From positions 620,001-684,000 of the forward strand of contig NZ_CP015110.1 in NCBI RefSeq assembly GCF_001612555.1: a DNA stretch of 64,000 nt, in the 5' to 3' direction. The stretch is from Acinetobacter sp. TGL-Y2. Its GTDB lineage: Bacteria > Pseudomonadota > Gammaproteobacteria > Pseudomonadales > Moraxellaceae. Positions 12,605 to 20,323 of the stretch are shown one piece after another. Under the pieces are notes generated by a model, which was given only the letters and a program-made list of their open reading frames with translations, made no database searches and was not told where the DNA came from. Both the position numbers and the translations under genes were made by a program. Numbering within the stretch: the stretch's first letter is position 1; each line of letters starts with the position of its first letter.

Positions 12605-13486
12605 ATGAGTTATCGCTCGATATTTAGACCCGATGCATTTGCCGAAAAAGTCGTGATTGTGACGGGTGGTGGTTCAGGGATAGGACGTTGTACGGCACAT
12701 GAGCTTGCTGCACTGGGTGCACAAGTGGTGATCACTGGTCGAAAGATTGAAAAACTTCAACATGTCAGCAACGAAATTACTGAAGATGGTGGCAAGGTTC
12801 ATTTCATCGTCTGTGATAACCGTGAAGAACAACAAGTCAAAGACATGATTGCTGAAGTGATTGAAACATTTGGCAGAATCGATGGTTTAGTGAATAACGC
12901 GGGCGGTCAATTTCCATCAAGTTTAGAAGGGATTTCTGCCAATGGTTTTGATGCGGTCATCCGTAATAACCTGCATTCAACCTTTTATTTAATGCGCGAA
13001 GCGTATAACCAGTGGATGGAAAAAAATGGCGGCAGCATCGTCAATATGACGGCTGATATGTGGGGCGGGATGCCAGGTATGGGACATTCAGGGGCAGCAC
13101 GTTCTGGGGTGGATAATTTGACCAAGACTGCATCTGTTGAATGGGGTAAATCTGGGGTGCGGGTCAATGCTGTGGCACCGGGCTGGATTTTATCATCAGG
13201 CATGGATACGTATTCGGGCGTATTTGCGGAAGTGATTATTCCGAGTTTATCCAATAATGTCCCTCTACAGCGTATGGGGACCGAATCAGAAGTCTCATCT
13301 GCAATTGTGTATTTGCTGTCTGAAGCGGCAGGATTTGTCTCGGGTGTCACGCTCAGAATAGATGGTGCAGCATCGCAAGGCACACGCATGTATCCATTAT
13401 CAGATGCAAAAAACAGTGAATCCTATAACGGCTTTCACCGTGCATTTATTCCTGATGTCATTAAAAAAAGAAATCATCAAGCTTAA
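12605..13486 (+). CDS. atuB: AtuB-like short-chain dehydrogenase/reductase with unusual active site
   Basis: A 293-residue short-chain dehydrogenase. The Rossmann signature GGGSGIG (21-27) and VNNAG (96-100) are intact, so a nicotinamide cofactor is likely bound. The usual catalytic YxxxK is absent: the aligned segment is HSGAARSG (161-168), with Ser162 and Arg166 in place of Tyr and Lys. 2,4-Dienoyl-CoA reductase-like members of the family also deviate here. It lies between atuA and atuC as atuB does in P. aeruginosa; its exact step in citronellol breakdown is not settled. It is preceded by the ribosome site GGAAG. Confidence 0.85.
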   Translation: MSYRSIFRPDAFAEKVVIVTGGGSGIGRCTAHELAALGAQVVITGRKIEKLQHVSNEITEDGGKVHFIVCDNREEQQVKDMIAEVIETFGRIDGLVNNAGGQFPSSLEGISANGFDAVIRNNLHSTFYLMREAYNQWMEKNGGSIVNMTADMWGGMPGMGHSGAARSGVDNLTKTASVEWGKSGVRVNAVAPGWILSSGMDTYSGVFAEVIIPSLSNNVPLQRMGTESEVSSAIVYLLSEAAGFVSGVTLRIDGAASQGTRMYPLSDAKNSESYNGFHRAFIPDVIKKRNHQA

Positions 13487-13497
13487 GGAGCGAAGTC

Positions 13498-15111
13498 ATG
13501 CCGATACTCCAATCTGAAGTGGCTGTGGGCAGTGAAGTATTTGAAAGCAATAGAGCGTCGCTACTGGCACAGCTTGAAGAAGTGCGTGCAGTCCAACAAA
13601 AAGGTGTGGATAAATCTTATGCCGCTAAAGCTAAATTTGAAAAGAAAGGCAAAATTTTGCCTTATGAGCGTGTGCGTTTATTACTCGATTCCGACTCTCC
13701 ATTTGTAGAACTCTGTGGCCTAGTGGGCTATAACATGCATGATGATAAGGATGGCTCAGATGCTGGCGGGGGTATTATTGCGGGAATCGGTTTCATTAAT
13801 GGTGTGCGTAGTTTAGTCACTGCTAGTAATAGTGCAATCAAAGGCGGCACGATGGCACCGATGGGTGTGCATAAAACCTTACGTCTACAACAGATCGCGA
13901 TGCAGCAAAAATTGCCGATCGTGACCTTGGCGGAAAGTGGTGGTGCAAACCTAAACTATGCTGCTGAAGTGTTTACAGCAGGTGGAACCACATTTGCCAA
14001 TCAAGCCCGCATGTCTGCGATGGGGATTCCACAAATTTCAGTGGTACATGGTAATGCAACTGCGGGTGGAGCCTATCAGCCAGGTCTTTCTGATTATGTG
14101 ATTACGGTACGTAAACAAACTGAAATGCTTCTTGCTGGACCGCCACTCCTTTTGGCCGCAACAGGTGAAGTGGCAACCGCTGAAGAACTCGGCGGGGCAG
14201 AAATGCATGCTCAAGTAGCAGGAACTGCAGAATTTTTAGCTGAAAATGATGCTGATGGAATTCTTATTGCACGTGAAATTTGTGGACATTTAAACTGGAA
14301 GGAACAAACCCAAAGCTTAGATGTGGATTATAAAGAACCACGCTTTGATGTTGAAGAATTGCTGGGCATTATTCCAGCTGATCCGAAACAGCCTTTGGAT
14401 ATGAAAGAAATTATTGCACGTCTGGTGGATGATTCTGATTTCTTCGAGTTTAAAGCAGAATATGACGCACATACGGTGTGTGGCTGGTCGAAAATCGGGG
14501 GGCTACATATTGGGATAATCACCAATAATGGTCCAATTACCCCGCAAGGTGCAGCCAAGGCTGCGCAGTTTATTCATCTGTGTGAGCAAACGCGTCGTCC
14601 ACTATTGTTCTTGCACAACACCACAGGCTTTATGGTGGGAACCGATGCTGAGCAAAACGGGATTATTAAACATGGTTCAAAACTGATTCAAGCCGTTGCC
14701 AATTGTACTGTACCCAAAATTTCAATCATTGCGCATGGCTCATATGGCGCAGGCAACTATGCGATGTGTGGACGTCCACTGGCGCCAGATTTTATTTTTG
14801 CATGGCCGAATTCACATGTGGCGGTCATGGGTTCAGCGCAGGCAGGCAAAGTGCTGCGGATTGTTACCGAAGGCAAACAGCGCGCATCCGGCATGGAACC
14901 CAATGAGCAAATGCTGGATTTCTTGGAGCAAAGTACCGCAGTAAAGTTGGAATCGCAATCGACGGCTTTGTTCAATACGGCCATGTTGCATGACGATGGC
15001 ATTATTGACCCACGGGATACCCGTAAAGTGCTGATCTTCCTTCTGCAAACCATTTATGAAGCAGAAAACCGTAATTTGAATCCAACACGATTTGGTGTAT
15101 CGCGGTTCTAA
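13498..15111 (+). CDS. atuC: Geranyl-CoA carboxylase carboxyltransferase (beta) subunit
   Basis: A 537-residue carboxyltransferase of the propionyl/methylcrotonyl/geranyl-CoA carboxylase beta family. It transfers CO2 from carboxybiotin on AtuF to the gamma-methyl carbon of an alpha,beta-unsaturated acyl-CoA. Two crotonase-like halves are visible, with GGANLNYAAEVF and GNATAGGAYQPG in the first and SYGAGNYAMCGR in the second. By context (AtuA, AtuB, order as in Pseudomonas) geranyl-CoA is the likely substrate; methylcrotonyl-CoA cannot be excluded by eye. The ribosome site AAGGAG sits 7 bases before the ATG and 11 bases separate it from atuB, so the two are probably translated from one message. 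Confidence 0.88.
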   Translation: MPILQSEVAVGSEVFESNRASLLAQLEEVRAVQQKGVDKSYAAKAKFEKKGKILPYERVRLLLDSDSPFVELCGLVGYNMHDDKDGSDAGGGIIAGIGFINGVRSLVTASNSAIKGGTMAPMGVHKTLRLQQIAMQQKLPIVTLAESGGANLNYAAEVFTAGGTTFANQARMSAMGIPQISVVHGNATAGGAYQPGLSDYVITVRKQTEMLLAGPPLLLAATGEVATAEELGGAEMHAQVAGTAEFLAENDADGILIAREICGHLNWKEQTQSLDVDYKEPRFDVEELLGIIPADPKQPLDMKEIIARLVDDSDFFEFKAEYDAHTVCGWSKIGGLHIGIITNNGPITPQGAAKAAQFIHLCEQTRRPLLFLHNTTGFMVGTDAEQNGIIKHGSKLIQAVANCTVPKISIIAHGSYGAGNYAMCGRPLAPDFIFAWPNSHVAVMGSAQAGKVLRIVTEGKQRASGMEPNEQMLDFLEQSTAVKLESQSTALFNTAMLHDDGIIDPRDTRKVLIFLLQTIYEAENRNLNPTRFGVSRF

Positions 15112-15119
15112 CGATTTAC

Positions 15120-15239
15120 AACCTCCCTTGCGGCATATATGCCTCACCTCTCCTAAAAGGAGAGAGAGCCTCTTTACTAAGGAGGGACTTTCCCCTCTTT
15201 TCAAAGAGGTGAGAAGCATCGCTTCGCAAGGGAGGGATT
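15120..15239. repeat. 120-bp palindromic intergenic element
   Basis: The gap between atuC and atuD is filled by an element with terminal inverted repeats AACCTCCCTTGCG (15120-15132) and CGCAAGGGAGGG (15225-15236). Inside are smaller hairpins such as CTCTCC-TAAAA-GGAGAG and TCACCTC pairing with GAGGTGA. It looks like a dispersed, folded intergenic repeat (MITE or REP-like). Whether other copies exist cannot be seen here. Confidence 0.6.
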
Positions 15240-15269
15240 AAAACATAATTAAAATTAAGGATATAAAAA

Positions 15270-16427
15270 ATGAAATTTACCGCAGAACATGATGCATTAC
15301 GTCGTACCACACGCCAATTTATTGACAGCGAAATCAATCCATTCGTCGCGGAGTGGGAAGCAGCCGGTCAATTCCCGATTCATCAAGTGTTTAAAAAAAT
15401 GGGCGATTTGGGTTTGCTGGGTATTTGTAAGCCTGAAGAAAATGGCGGACTCGGGTTAGATTATTCATACAATTTGGTGGTCGCAGAAGAGTTGGGTCGT
15501 ATTAATTGTGGGGGTGTGCCGCTGGCAATGGGCGTGCAAACTGATATGGCAACCCCTGCAATTGCACGTTTTGGCAGTAAAGAATTGCGCGATGAGTTTT
15601 TAACACCCGCCATTGCGGGTGACTATGTGGCTGCGATTGCCGTCTCAGAAGTTCAAGCAGGTTCTGATGTTGCAGCACTAAAAACCACAGCAGTGAAAGA
15701 CGGTGATGATTACATTATTAATGGTCATAAAATGTGGATCACCAATTCACTCCAAGCAGATTTTTTCTGTTTATTGGCCAACACTTCTGATGGGAAACCA
15801 CACTTTAATAAATCGATGATTATTGTTCCTGCAAAAACGCCAGGCATTAGTTTCTCAGAACCTTTAGATAAATTGGGGATGCGTTCTAGTACCACAGCGC
15901 AAGTCTTCTTCGATAATGTCCGAGTACCCCAGCGAAACTTGGTGGGTACTGAAGGTATGGGTTTTATGATGCAAATGCTTCAATTTCAAGAAGAGCGTAT
16001 GTGGGGTGCAGCCAATGCCATGGGGGGGATGCTGAGTTGTATTGAAAAGACCATCCAATACACCAGAGAACGCACGACTTTTGGTCAGCCACTCATTGAT
16101 AACCAGTATATTCATTTTCGTTTTGCAGAACTGATGACTGAAGTCGAAGCGCTTAAGGCATTGAATTATCGTGCATGTGAATTACACATTGCTGGCGAAG
16201 ATGTCACCCAAATCGCCTCTATGGCAAAACTCAAAGCAGGTCGTTTGACTCGTGAAGTGGCAGATAGTTGTTTACAGTTCTGGGGTGGAAATGGTTTTAT
16301 GAATGATAACCCTGCTGCACAATTTTTCCGTGATGGTCGTTTGGTTTCCATTGGTGGAGGTGCAGATGAAATCATGCTCGGCATTATCTGTAAACTGATG
16401 GATACCTTGCCAAGCAAACGTAAATAA
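15270..16427 (+). CDS. atuD: Citronellyl-CoA dehydrogenase-like enzyme AtuD
   Basis: A 385-residue acyl-CoA dehydrogenase-family flavoenzyme, expected to oxidise citronellyl-CoA to cis-geranyl-CoA. It has AVSEVQAGSD (124-133) for flavin and substrate binding, the RERTTFGQ helix (266-273), and IGGGADEI near the C-terminus, so the medium-chain-type catalytic glutamate is absent. QEERMWGAA (240-248) supplies glutamates at the isovaleryl-CoA-type base position, as in branched-chain dehydrogenases. It follows atuC after the palindromic element and is 8 bases from atuE. Assignment rests on gene order; the substrate is inferred. Confidence 0.87.
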   Translation: MKFTAEHDALRRTTRQFIDSEINPFVAEWEAAGQFPIHQVFKKMGDLGLLGICKPEENGGLGLDYSYNLVVAEELGRINCGGVPLAMGVQTDMATPAIARFGSKELRDEFLTPAIAGDYVAAIAVSEVQAGSDVAALKTTAVKDGDDYIINGHKMWITNSLQADFFCLLANTSDGKPHFNKSMIIVPAKTPGISFSEPLDKLGMRSSTTAQVFFDNVRVPQRNLVGTEGMGFMMQMLQFQEERMWGAANAMGGMLSCIEKTIQYTRERTTFGQPLIDNQYIHFRFAELMTEVEALKALNYRACELHIAGEDVTQIASMAKLKAGRLTREVADSCLQFWGGNGFMNDNPAAQFFRDGRLVSIGGGADEIMLGIICKLMDTLPSKRK

Positions 16428-16435
16428 GGAGATAG

Positions 16436-17275
16436 ATGATGTCCTATTCACATCCACTCAATAGCATCTTGGAAGATGACAGTATTCAGCTTGAGCAACA
16501 TGGCTCGATACTTAAAATTTGGTTAAATCGTCCAGACAGCCGTAATGCCATGAGTTTAAACATGGTCAAATCGATCATGAGTGTCTTTAACGCGATTGCG
16601 GATGATACCTCTATTCGTGCTGTGGTTTTCCGTGGGCATGGCAATCATTTTTGTGCAGGTGGTGACATTAAAGACATGGCAGGCATTCGTGCTGAAGCAA
16701 TGAGTCTAGGGAACAACACGCCTTATATCGCATTTAACCGCCAATTTGGCGCCATGCTTGAACTGGTTGAACAAGCACCACAAACGGTTGTAGCGGTATT
16801 GGAAGGAGCTGTGCTTGGCGGTGGTTTTGGATTGGCCTGTGTATCGGATATCGCAATCAGTCATGCGGATGCTCAATTTGGTTTGCCTGAAACTGGGCTT
16901 GGTATTTTACCTGCACAAATTGCACCATTTGTCGTGAAACGTGTTGGTTTAACACAGGCACGCCGTTTAGCGCTGTTAGGTGGACGTTTTAGTGGTGAAA
17001 AAGCCTTACATTTTGGTGTTGTGCATGAAGTTGCTGATACCACGATGGCGCTTGAGCAAATCATTGAAACCACGCTTGAGCAAATCAAACGTACAGCGCC
17101 ATTGGCATCACGTGCAACCAAAGCGTTATTACATCGTGCATCGAATCAAGAAGCGTTAAGTACATTATTGGATGATGCAGCAGCGCAGTTTGCAGAGGCT
17201 GTCAACAGTGCAGAGGGTATGGAAGGAACCATGGCCTTTATTCAAAAAAGAAAACCAAGTTGGGCAGATGAATAG
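16436..17275 (+). CDS. atuE: Isohexenylglutaconyl-CoA hydratase-like enzyme AtuE
   Basis: A 279-residue crotonase-family enzyme with the oxyanion-hole segments NHFCAGGDI (70-78) and EGAVLGGGFGLA. In the atu route the hydratase adds water to the carboxylated product, isohexenylglutaconyl-CoA, giving the 3-hydroxy-3-isohexenylglutaryl-CoA precursor. Two ATGs are adjacent (16436, 16439); AAGGAG lies 5 bases before the first. It sits between atuD and atuF, as in P. aeruginosa. No 3-hydroxyglutaryl-CoA-type lyase is visible in this window. Confidence 0.87.
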   Translation: MMSYSHPLNSILEDDSIQLEQHGSILKIWLNRPDSRNAMSLNMVKSIMSVFNAIADDTSIRAVVFRGHGNHFCAGGDIKDMAGIRAEAMSLGNNTPYIAFNRQFGAMLELVEQAPQTVVAVLEGAVLGGGFGLACVSDIAISHADAQFGLPETGLGILPAQIAPFVVKRVGLTQARRLALLGGRFSGEKALHFGVVHEVADTTMALEQIIETTLEQIKRTAPLASRATKALLHRASNQEALSTLLDDAAAQFAEAVNSAEGMEGTMAFIQKRKPSWADE

Positions 17276-17318
17276 GGATCACACTCTATGTTCTATACCC
17301 AAATAAAAAATGAAAATC

Positions 17319-17339
17319 ACCTCCTTGGATAAAGGAGGT
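17319..17339 (+). promoter_or_regulatory. Hairpin covering a strong Shine-Dalgarno-like sequence before atuF
   Basis: ACCTCCTT-GGATA-AAGGAGGT forms an 8-bp perfect stem-loop between atuE and atuF. The 3' arm is an ideal ribosome-binding sequence, but it is 23 bases from the atuF ATG and sequestered. No T-run follows, so it is not a terminator. It may tune mRNA processing or atuF translation. Confidence 0.45.
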
Positions 17340-17362
17340 CTGATAAAAATAGTGGTGGTGAT

Positions 17363-19303
17363 ATGGCGTTTTCTAAAGTCTTAGTGGCGAATCGTGGTGA
17401 AATTGCGGTACGTGTAATGCAAACAGCTAAAGCAATGGGCTACAAAACAGTTGCAGTGTATTCAGATGCAGACCAACATGCACGTCATGTACAGGTCGCA
17501 GATGAAGCCGTGTATATCGGACCTTCAAAAGTATCCGCATCATATTTATCTATTCCCAATATTATTGAAGCATGTAAAAAAACCGGAGCCAATGCCGTGC
17601 ATCCAGGCTATGGCTTTTTGTCTGAAAATACTGATTTTGCACAAGCTTGTATTGAGAATGGTATCACCTTCATTGGACCGACCGCAGCAGCGATTGAGCT
17701 GATGGGCAGTAAACGTCTGTCTAAAATTGCGATGATTCAAGCGGGTGTACCCTGCGTACCGGGTTATGAAGGCGACAATCAAGAGATCGATTTTCTGGCA
17801 GAGCAAGCACGTAAGGTGGGTTTCCCGCTGATGGTCAAAGCTTCGGCAGGCGGCGGCGGACGCGGAATGCGTTTGGTGCATCAGGAATCTGAACTGCTGG
17901 AGTCACTCAACACAGCGCGCTCAGAAGCTGAAAATGCTTTTGGTTCAGGCGAGCTGATTATTGAAAAAGCAGTGATAGCACCTCGTCACGTGGAGATTCA
18001 AGTCTTTGGTGATACCCATGGCAATTATGTCTATCTGTTTGAGCGTGATTGCTCAATTCAGCGCCGTCACCAAAAAGTGGTGGAGGAAGCACCTTGTCCG
18101 GTGATGACACCAGATTTGCGTCAACGTATGGGGGAAGCGGCAGTCGCTGCGGCAAAATCATGTGATTATGTGGGTGCAGGCACGGTTGAATTTTTATTGG
18201 ACGCATCGGGTGCATTTTATTTTCTAGAGATGAATACCCGTCTGCAAGTTGAGCATCCGGTGACCGAAATGATCACTGGACTAGATTTGGTCGAATGGCA
18301 ACTCCGTGTGGCCAATGGTGAGACATTACCCTTACGACAATCTGAATTGACTTTCAAAGGTCATGCGATTGAAGTACGTTTATATGCAGAAGATCCACGT
18401 TTAGATTTTTTGCCGCAAACAGGTCAAATTTTACGTTGGGAATCTGCACAGTTGCCGAATGTTCGTATTGATCATGGCATGTTATCCCAAGGTGAGATTA
18501 GTCCGTTTTATGACCCTATGGTTGCAAAAGTGATTGCCTATGGTAAAAACCGCAAGGATGCCATTCGCATACTGGCGGCGGCGGTAGAAGAGAGCGTTTT
18601 GCTCGGTGTGAACAGCAATAAAGAGTTCTTGGTGAATTTGCTACGTCACCCCGTGGTCGTGGCAGGGGATACCAACACCGCCTTTATTCAACAACATTTC
18701 CAAGAAGATGTCAGTTTAAATAAACAGAGTTTAAGTCTTGAAAGCTTAGCGTTGATTGCAGCATTGTTCTCAAATGCATCCACACAAAGTAGCTGGAACA
18801 CTGGCATTGCATTGTCACTGCCATTAAAGCTTCGTTACGATGAGCAAAAGCTAGATTTGATTGTGAAACTTGATGCCTCCAAAGTCAGCGTTGAGATTTG
18901 CGGTGAGCAGCAAACTATTGAAATTGTGGAGCAAAATACGCAGCAGCTGATTTATCTGATCAATGGGGTGCGCCGTAAAATCAGTTATGTGCTTGTAGGT
19001 GATCAAGTGTATCTAGATACCGCCAACGGCAATGTGAGTGTTGAAAACATTACCTATTTACCGCCAGAAACGGCTCAAGTGGCAGGTGATGGTAAAATCC
19101 GCGCCCCAATGGATGGATCCATTATTAATGTGGTCGTGAATCCCGGCGATACAGTAACTAAAGGGCAGACCTTATTGATCTTAGAAGCCATGAAGATTCA
19201 GCAGCAGATTAAATCCGATGTCGATGGGGTTGTGGGTGAGATTGTGGGACAGGTTGGTCAGCAAGTGAAAAAACGTCAAGTTTTATTGAGTGTTGAGCTG
19301 TAA
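17363..19303 (+). CDS. atuF: Geranyl-CoA carboxylase biotin-carrying (alpha) subunit
   Basis: A 646-residue biotin carboxylase. The N-terminal carboxylase domains begin VLVANRGEIAVRV, with the ATP-grasp glycine loop KASAGGGGRGMR (residues about 154-165) and EMNTRLQVEHPVTE. A C-terminal biotinyl domain contains EAMKI with the biotinylated lysine at residue 611 (the more common motif is EAMKM). It carboxylates biotin with bicarbonate and ATP and partners with AtuC. The start is preceded by a GGTGGTG stretch and an unusual hairpin. It ends the atu operon at a bidirectional terminator. Confidence 0.9.
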   Translation: MAFSKVLVANRGEIAVRVMQTAKAMGYKTVAVYSDADQHARHVQVADEAVYIGPSKVSASYLSIPNIIEACKKTGANAVHPGYGFLSENTDFAQACIENGITFIGPTAAAIELMGSKRLSKIAMIQAGVPCVPGYEGDNQEIDFLAEQARKVGFPLMVKASAGGGGRGMRLVHQESELLESLNTARSEAENAFGSGELIIEKAVIAPRHVEIQVFGDTHGNYVYLFERDCSIQRRHQKVVEEAPCPVMTPDLRQRMGEAAVAAAKSCDYVGAGTVEFLLDASGAFYFLEMNTRLQVEHPVTEMITGLDLVEWQLRVANGETLPLRQSELTFKGHAIEVRLYAEDPRLDFLPQTGQILRWESAQLPNVRIDHGMLSQGEISPFYDPMVAKVIAYGKNRKDAIRILAAAVEESVLLGVNSNKEFLVNLLRHPVVVAGDTNTAFIQQHFQEDVSLNKQSLSLESLALIAALFSNASTQSSWNTGIALSLPLKLRYDEQKLDLIVKLDASKVSVEICGEQQTIEIVEQNTQQLIYLINGVRRKISYVLVGDQVYLDTANGNVSVENITYLPPETAQVAGDGKIRAPMDGSIINVVVNPGDTVTKGQTLLILEAMKIQQQIKSDVDGVVGEIVGQVGQQVKKRQVLLSVEL

Positions 19304-19311
19304 TTATGAAC

Positions 19312-19342
19312 TAAAAAAAACCCGCTGATAGCGGGTTTTTTT
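19312..19342. terminator. Bidirectional terminator between atuF and the Roadblock operon
   Basis: CCCGCT-GAT-AGCGGG is flanked by an A-run (19312-19320) and a T-run (19336-19342), so it can terminate transcription from both sides of these convergent operons. Confidence 0.92.
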
Positions 19343-19353
19343 AACGAAATAGA

Positions 19354-19767
19354 TTATTGATCAGCTTCAATGATGGCATTTTTGGCTTGCTTTAAACTGT
19401 AGAGCAGCTGACCCAATAGCACATCTTTGGCTGCCAATGTGACGATCACCATCGGATGTTGATTTGAGGGTACGGAGGTCAAAATCGCTTTACCATTTTC
19501 AGCATCCAGCGTCATACTATTACAACCTGTAAGTTGAATCTCATTCAAAAATGCGCTCACCATGGCAAGAATTGAGCTGCTGACAGCAGCAAGCTTACTG
19601 GAGTTGAAGTCGGTACGTCGTGAAACGGATTCGAGTTCAAAACCGTCAGATGAGCAGATCATAATATAATCGACCCCTTTCACATGCATCAATACATCAT
19701 GAATCTGCTCTTTTGCAAATTGCACTAACTTTTCTGGCGCTTGTCTTTGTTTAAATGCTGGAATCAT
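19354..19767 (-). CDS. Roadblock/LC7-domain protein
   Basis: A 137-residue protein with a Roadblock/LC7 fold over most of its length, seen in GVDYIMICSSDGFELESVSR (31-50) followed by the helix and strand pattern to about residue 125. Bacterial Roadblock proteins, such as MglB, bind small Ras-like GTPases and act as activating proteins or scaffolds. It lies 10 bases after the GTPase gene, so the two are very likely co-translated partners. Last gene of the operon; cytoplasmic. Confidence 0.85.
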   Translation of the reverse strand: MIPAFKQRQAPEKLVQFAKEQIHDVLMHVKGVDYIMICSSDGFELESVSRRTDFNSSKLAAVSSSILAMVSAFLNEIQLTGCNSMTLDAENGKAILTSVPSNQHPMVIVTLAAKDVLLGQLLYSLKQAKNAIIEADQ

Positions 19768-19777
19768 ATCAATCGCC

Positions 19778-20311
19778 TTACATATGCTCTATTTCTAACT
19801 TGGTGATGAGTGTTTCAATCAACATTAAAACATCTTCTTTTTTGCGTGCATCGATAAAAAATAGCGGGTAATTGAGATGATTAGAGACTAACCATTCCCG
19901 ATATTGGTGCGTGGAGTGGTCAAGGTTTTCATCAATATGGGTCACACCAATAGCAATATTTTCAGCGTGATGTTTAAAGAAATCTAAATAATATTGAAGC
20001 TCATCAAGGGGAGCATTTACATTGTGATCAATCAGAATAATCGTGCCAATCGCTCCTTGGCTAATGACACCCCACATAAAATTAAAACGCTCTTGACCAG
20101 GTGTACCGTATAAACCTATTTTTGCCCCATCTTCTAAAGTGATTTCGCCATAATCAATCCCTACAGTGGTTAACATTTTTTTATGGCTAGCATCGTCTGT
20201 ATTCAGCGTTTCCGTGGCGAGAACTGGAATTTCCGAAAGCGACTTAATGGCCTCTGTTTTACCTGATCCCATTGAACCAGCAAATACAATTTTATATTTT
20301 TGAATAATCAT
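19778..20311 (-). CDS. Small Ras-like GTPase of the Roadblock operon
   Basis: A 177-residue P-loop GTPase. G1 is GSMGSGKT (12-19), a candidate G2 threonine lies in TTVGIDYG (48-55), and G3 is GTPGQERF (69-76). The G4 motif that normally reads NKxD is THID (124-127), as in the COG2229-type GTPases found beside Roadblock proteins. It is a likely nucleotide-controlled switch, regulated by the Roadblock proteins encoded on both sides. Effector and cellular role are unknown; polarity or surface motility, as with MglA, is one possibility. Confidence 0.87.
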   Translation of the reverse strand: MIIQKYKIVFAGSMGSGKTEAIKSLSEIPVLATETLNTDDASHKKMLTTVGIDYGEITLEDGAKIGLYGTPGQERFNFMWGVISQGAIGTIILIDHNVNAPLDELQYYLDFFKHHAENIAIGVTHIDENLDHSTHQYREWLVSNHLNYPLFFIDARKKEDVLMLIETLITKLEIEHM

Positions 20312-20323
20312 ACGAACCTTGAT

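Noticed and set aside
15121..15239. Small gene in the atuC-atuD gap
   Set aside because: The region is filled by inverted repeats and has no frame with a plausible start and product.
8699..19303. Leucine/isovalerate (liu) cluster as identity of the operon
   Set aside because: AtuA (DUF1446) and the AtuB-like SDR are atu markers, and no hydroxymethylglutaryl-CoA lyase is present. Not fully excluded for the carboxylase substrate.
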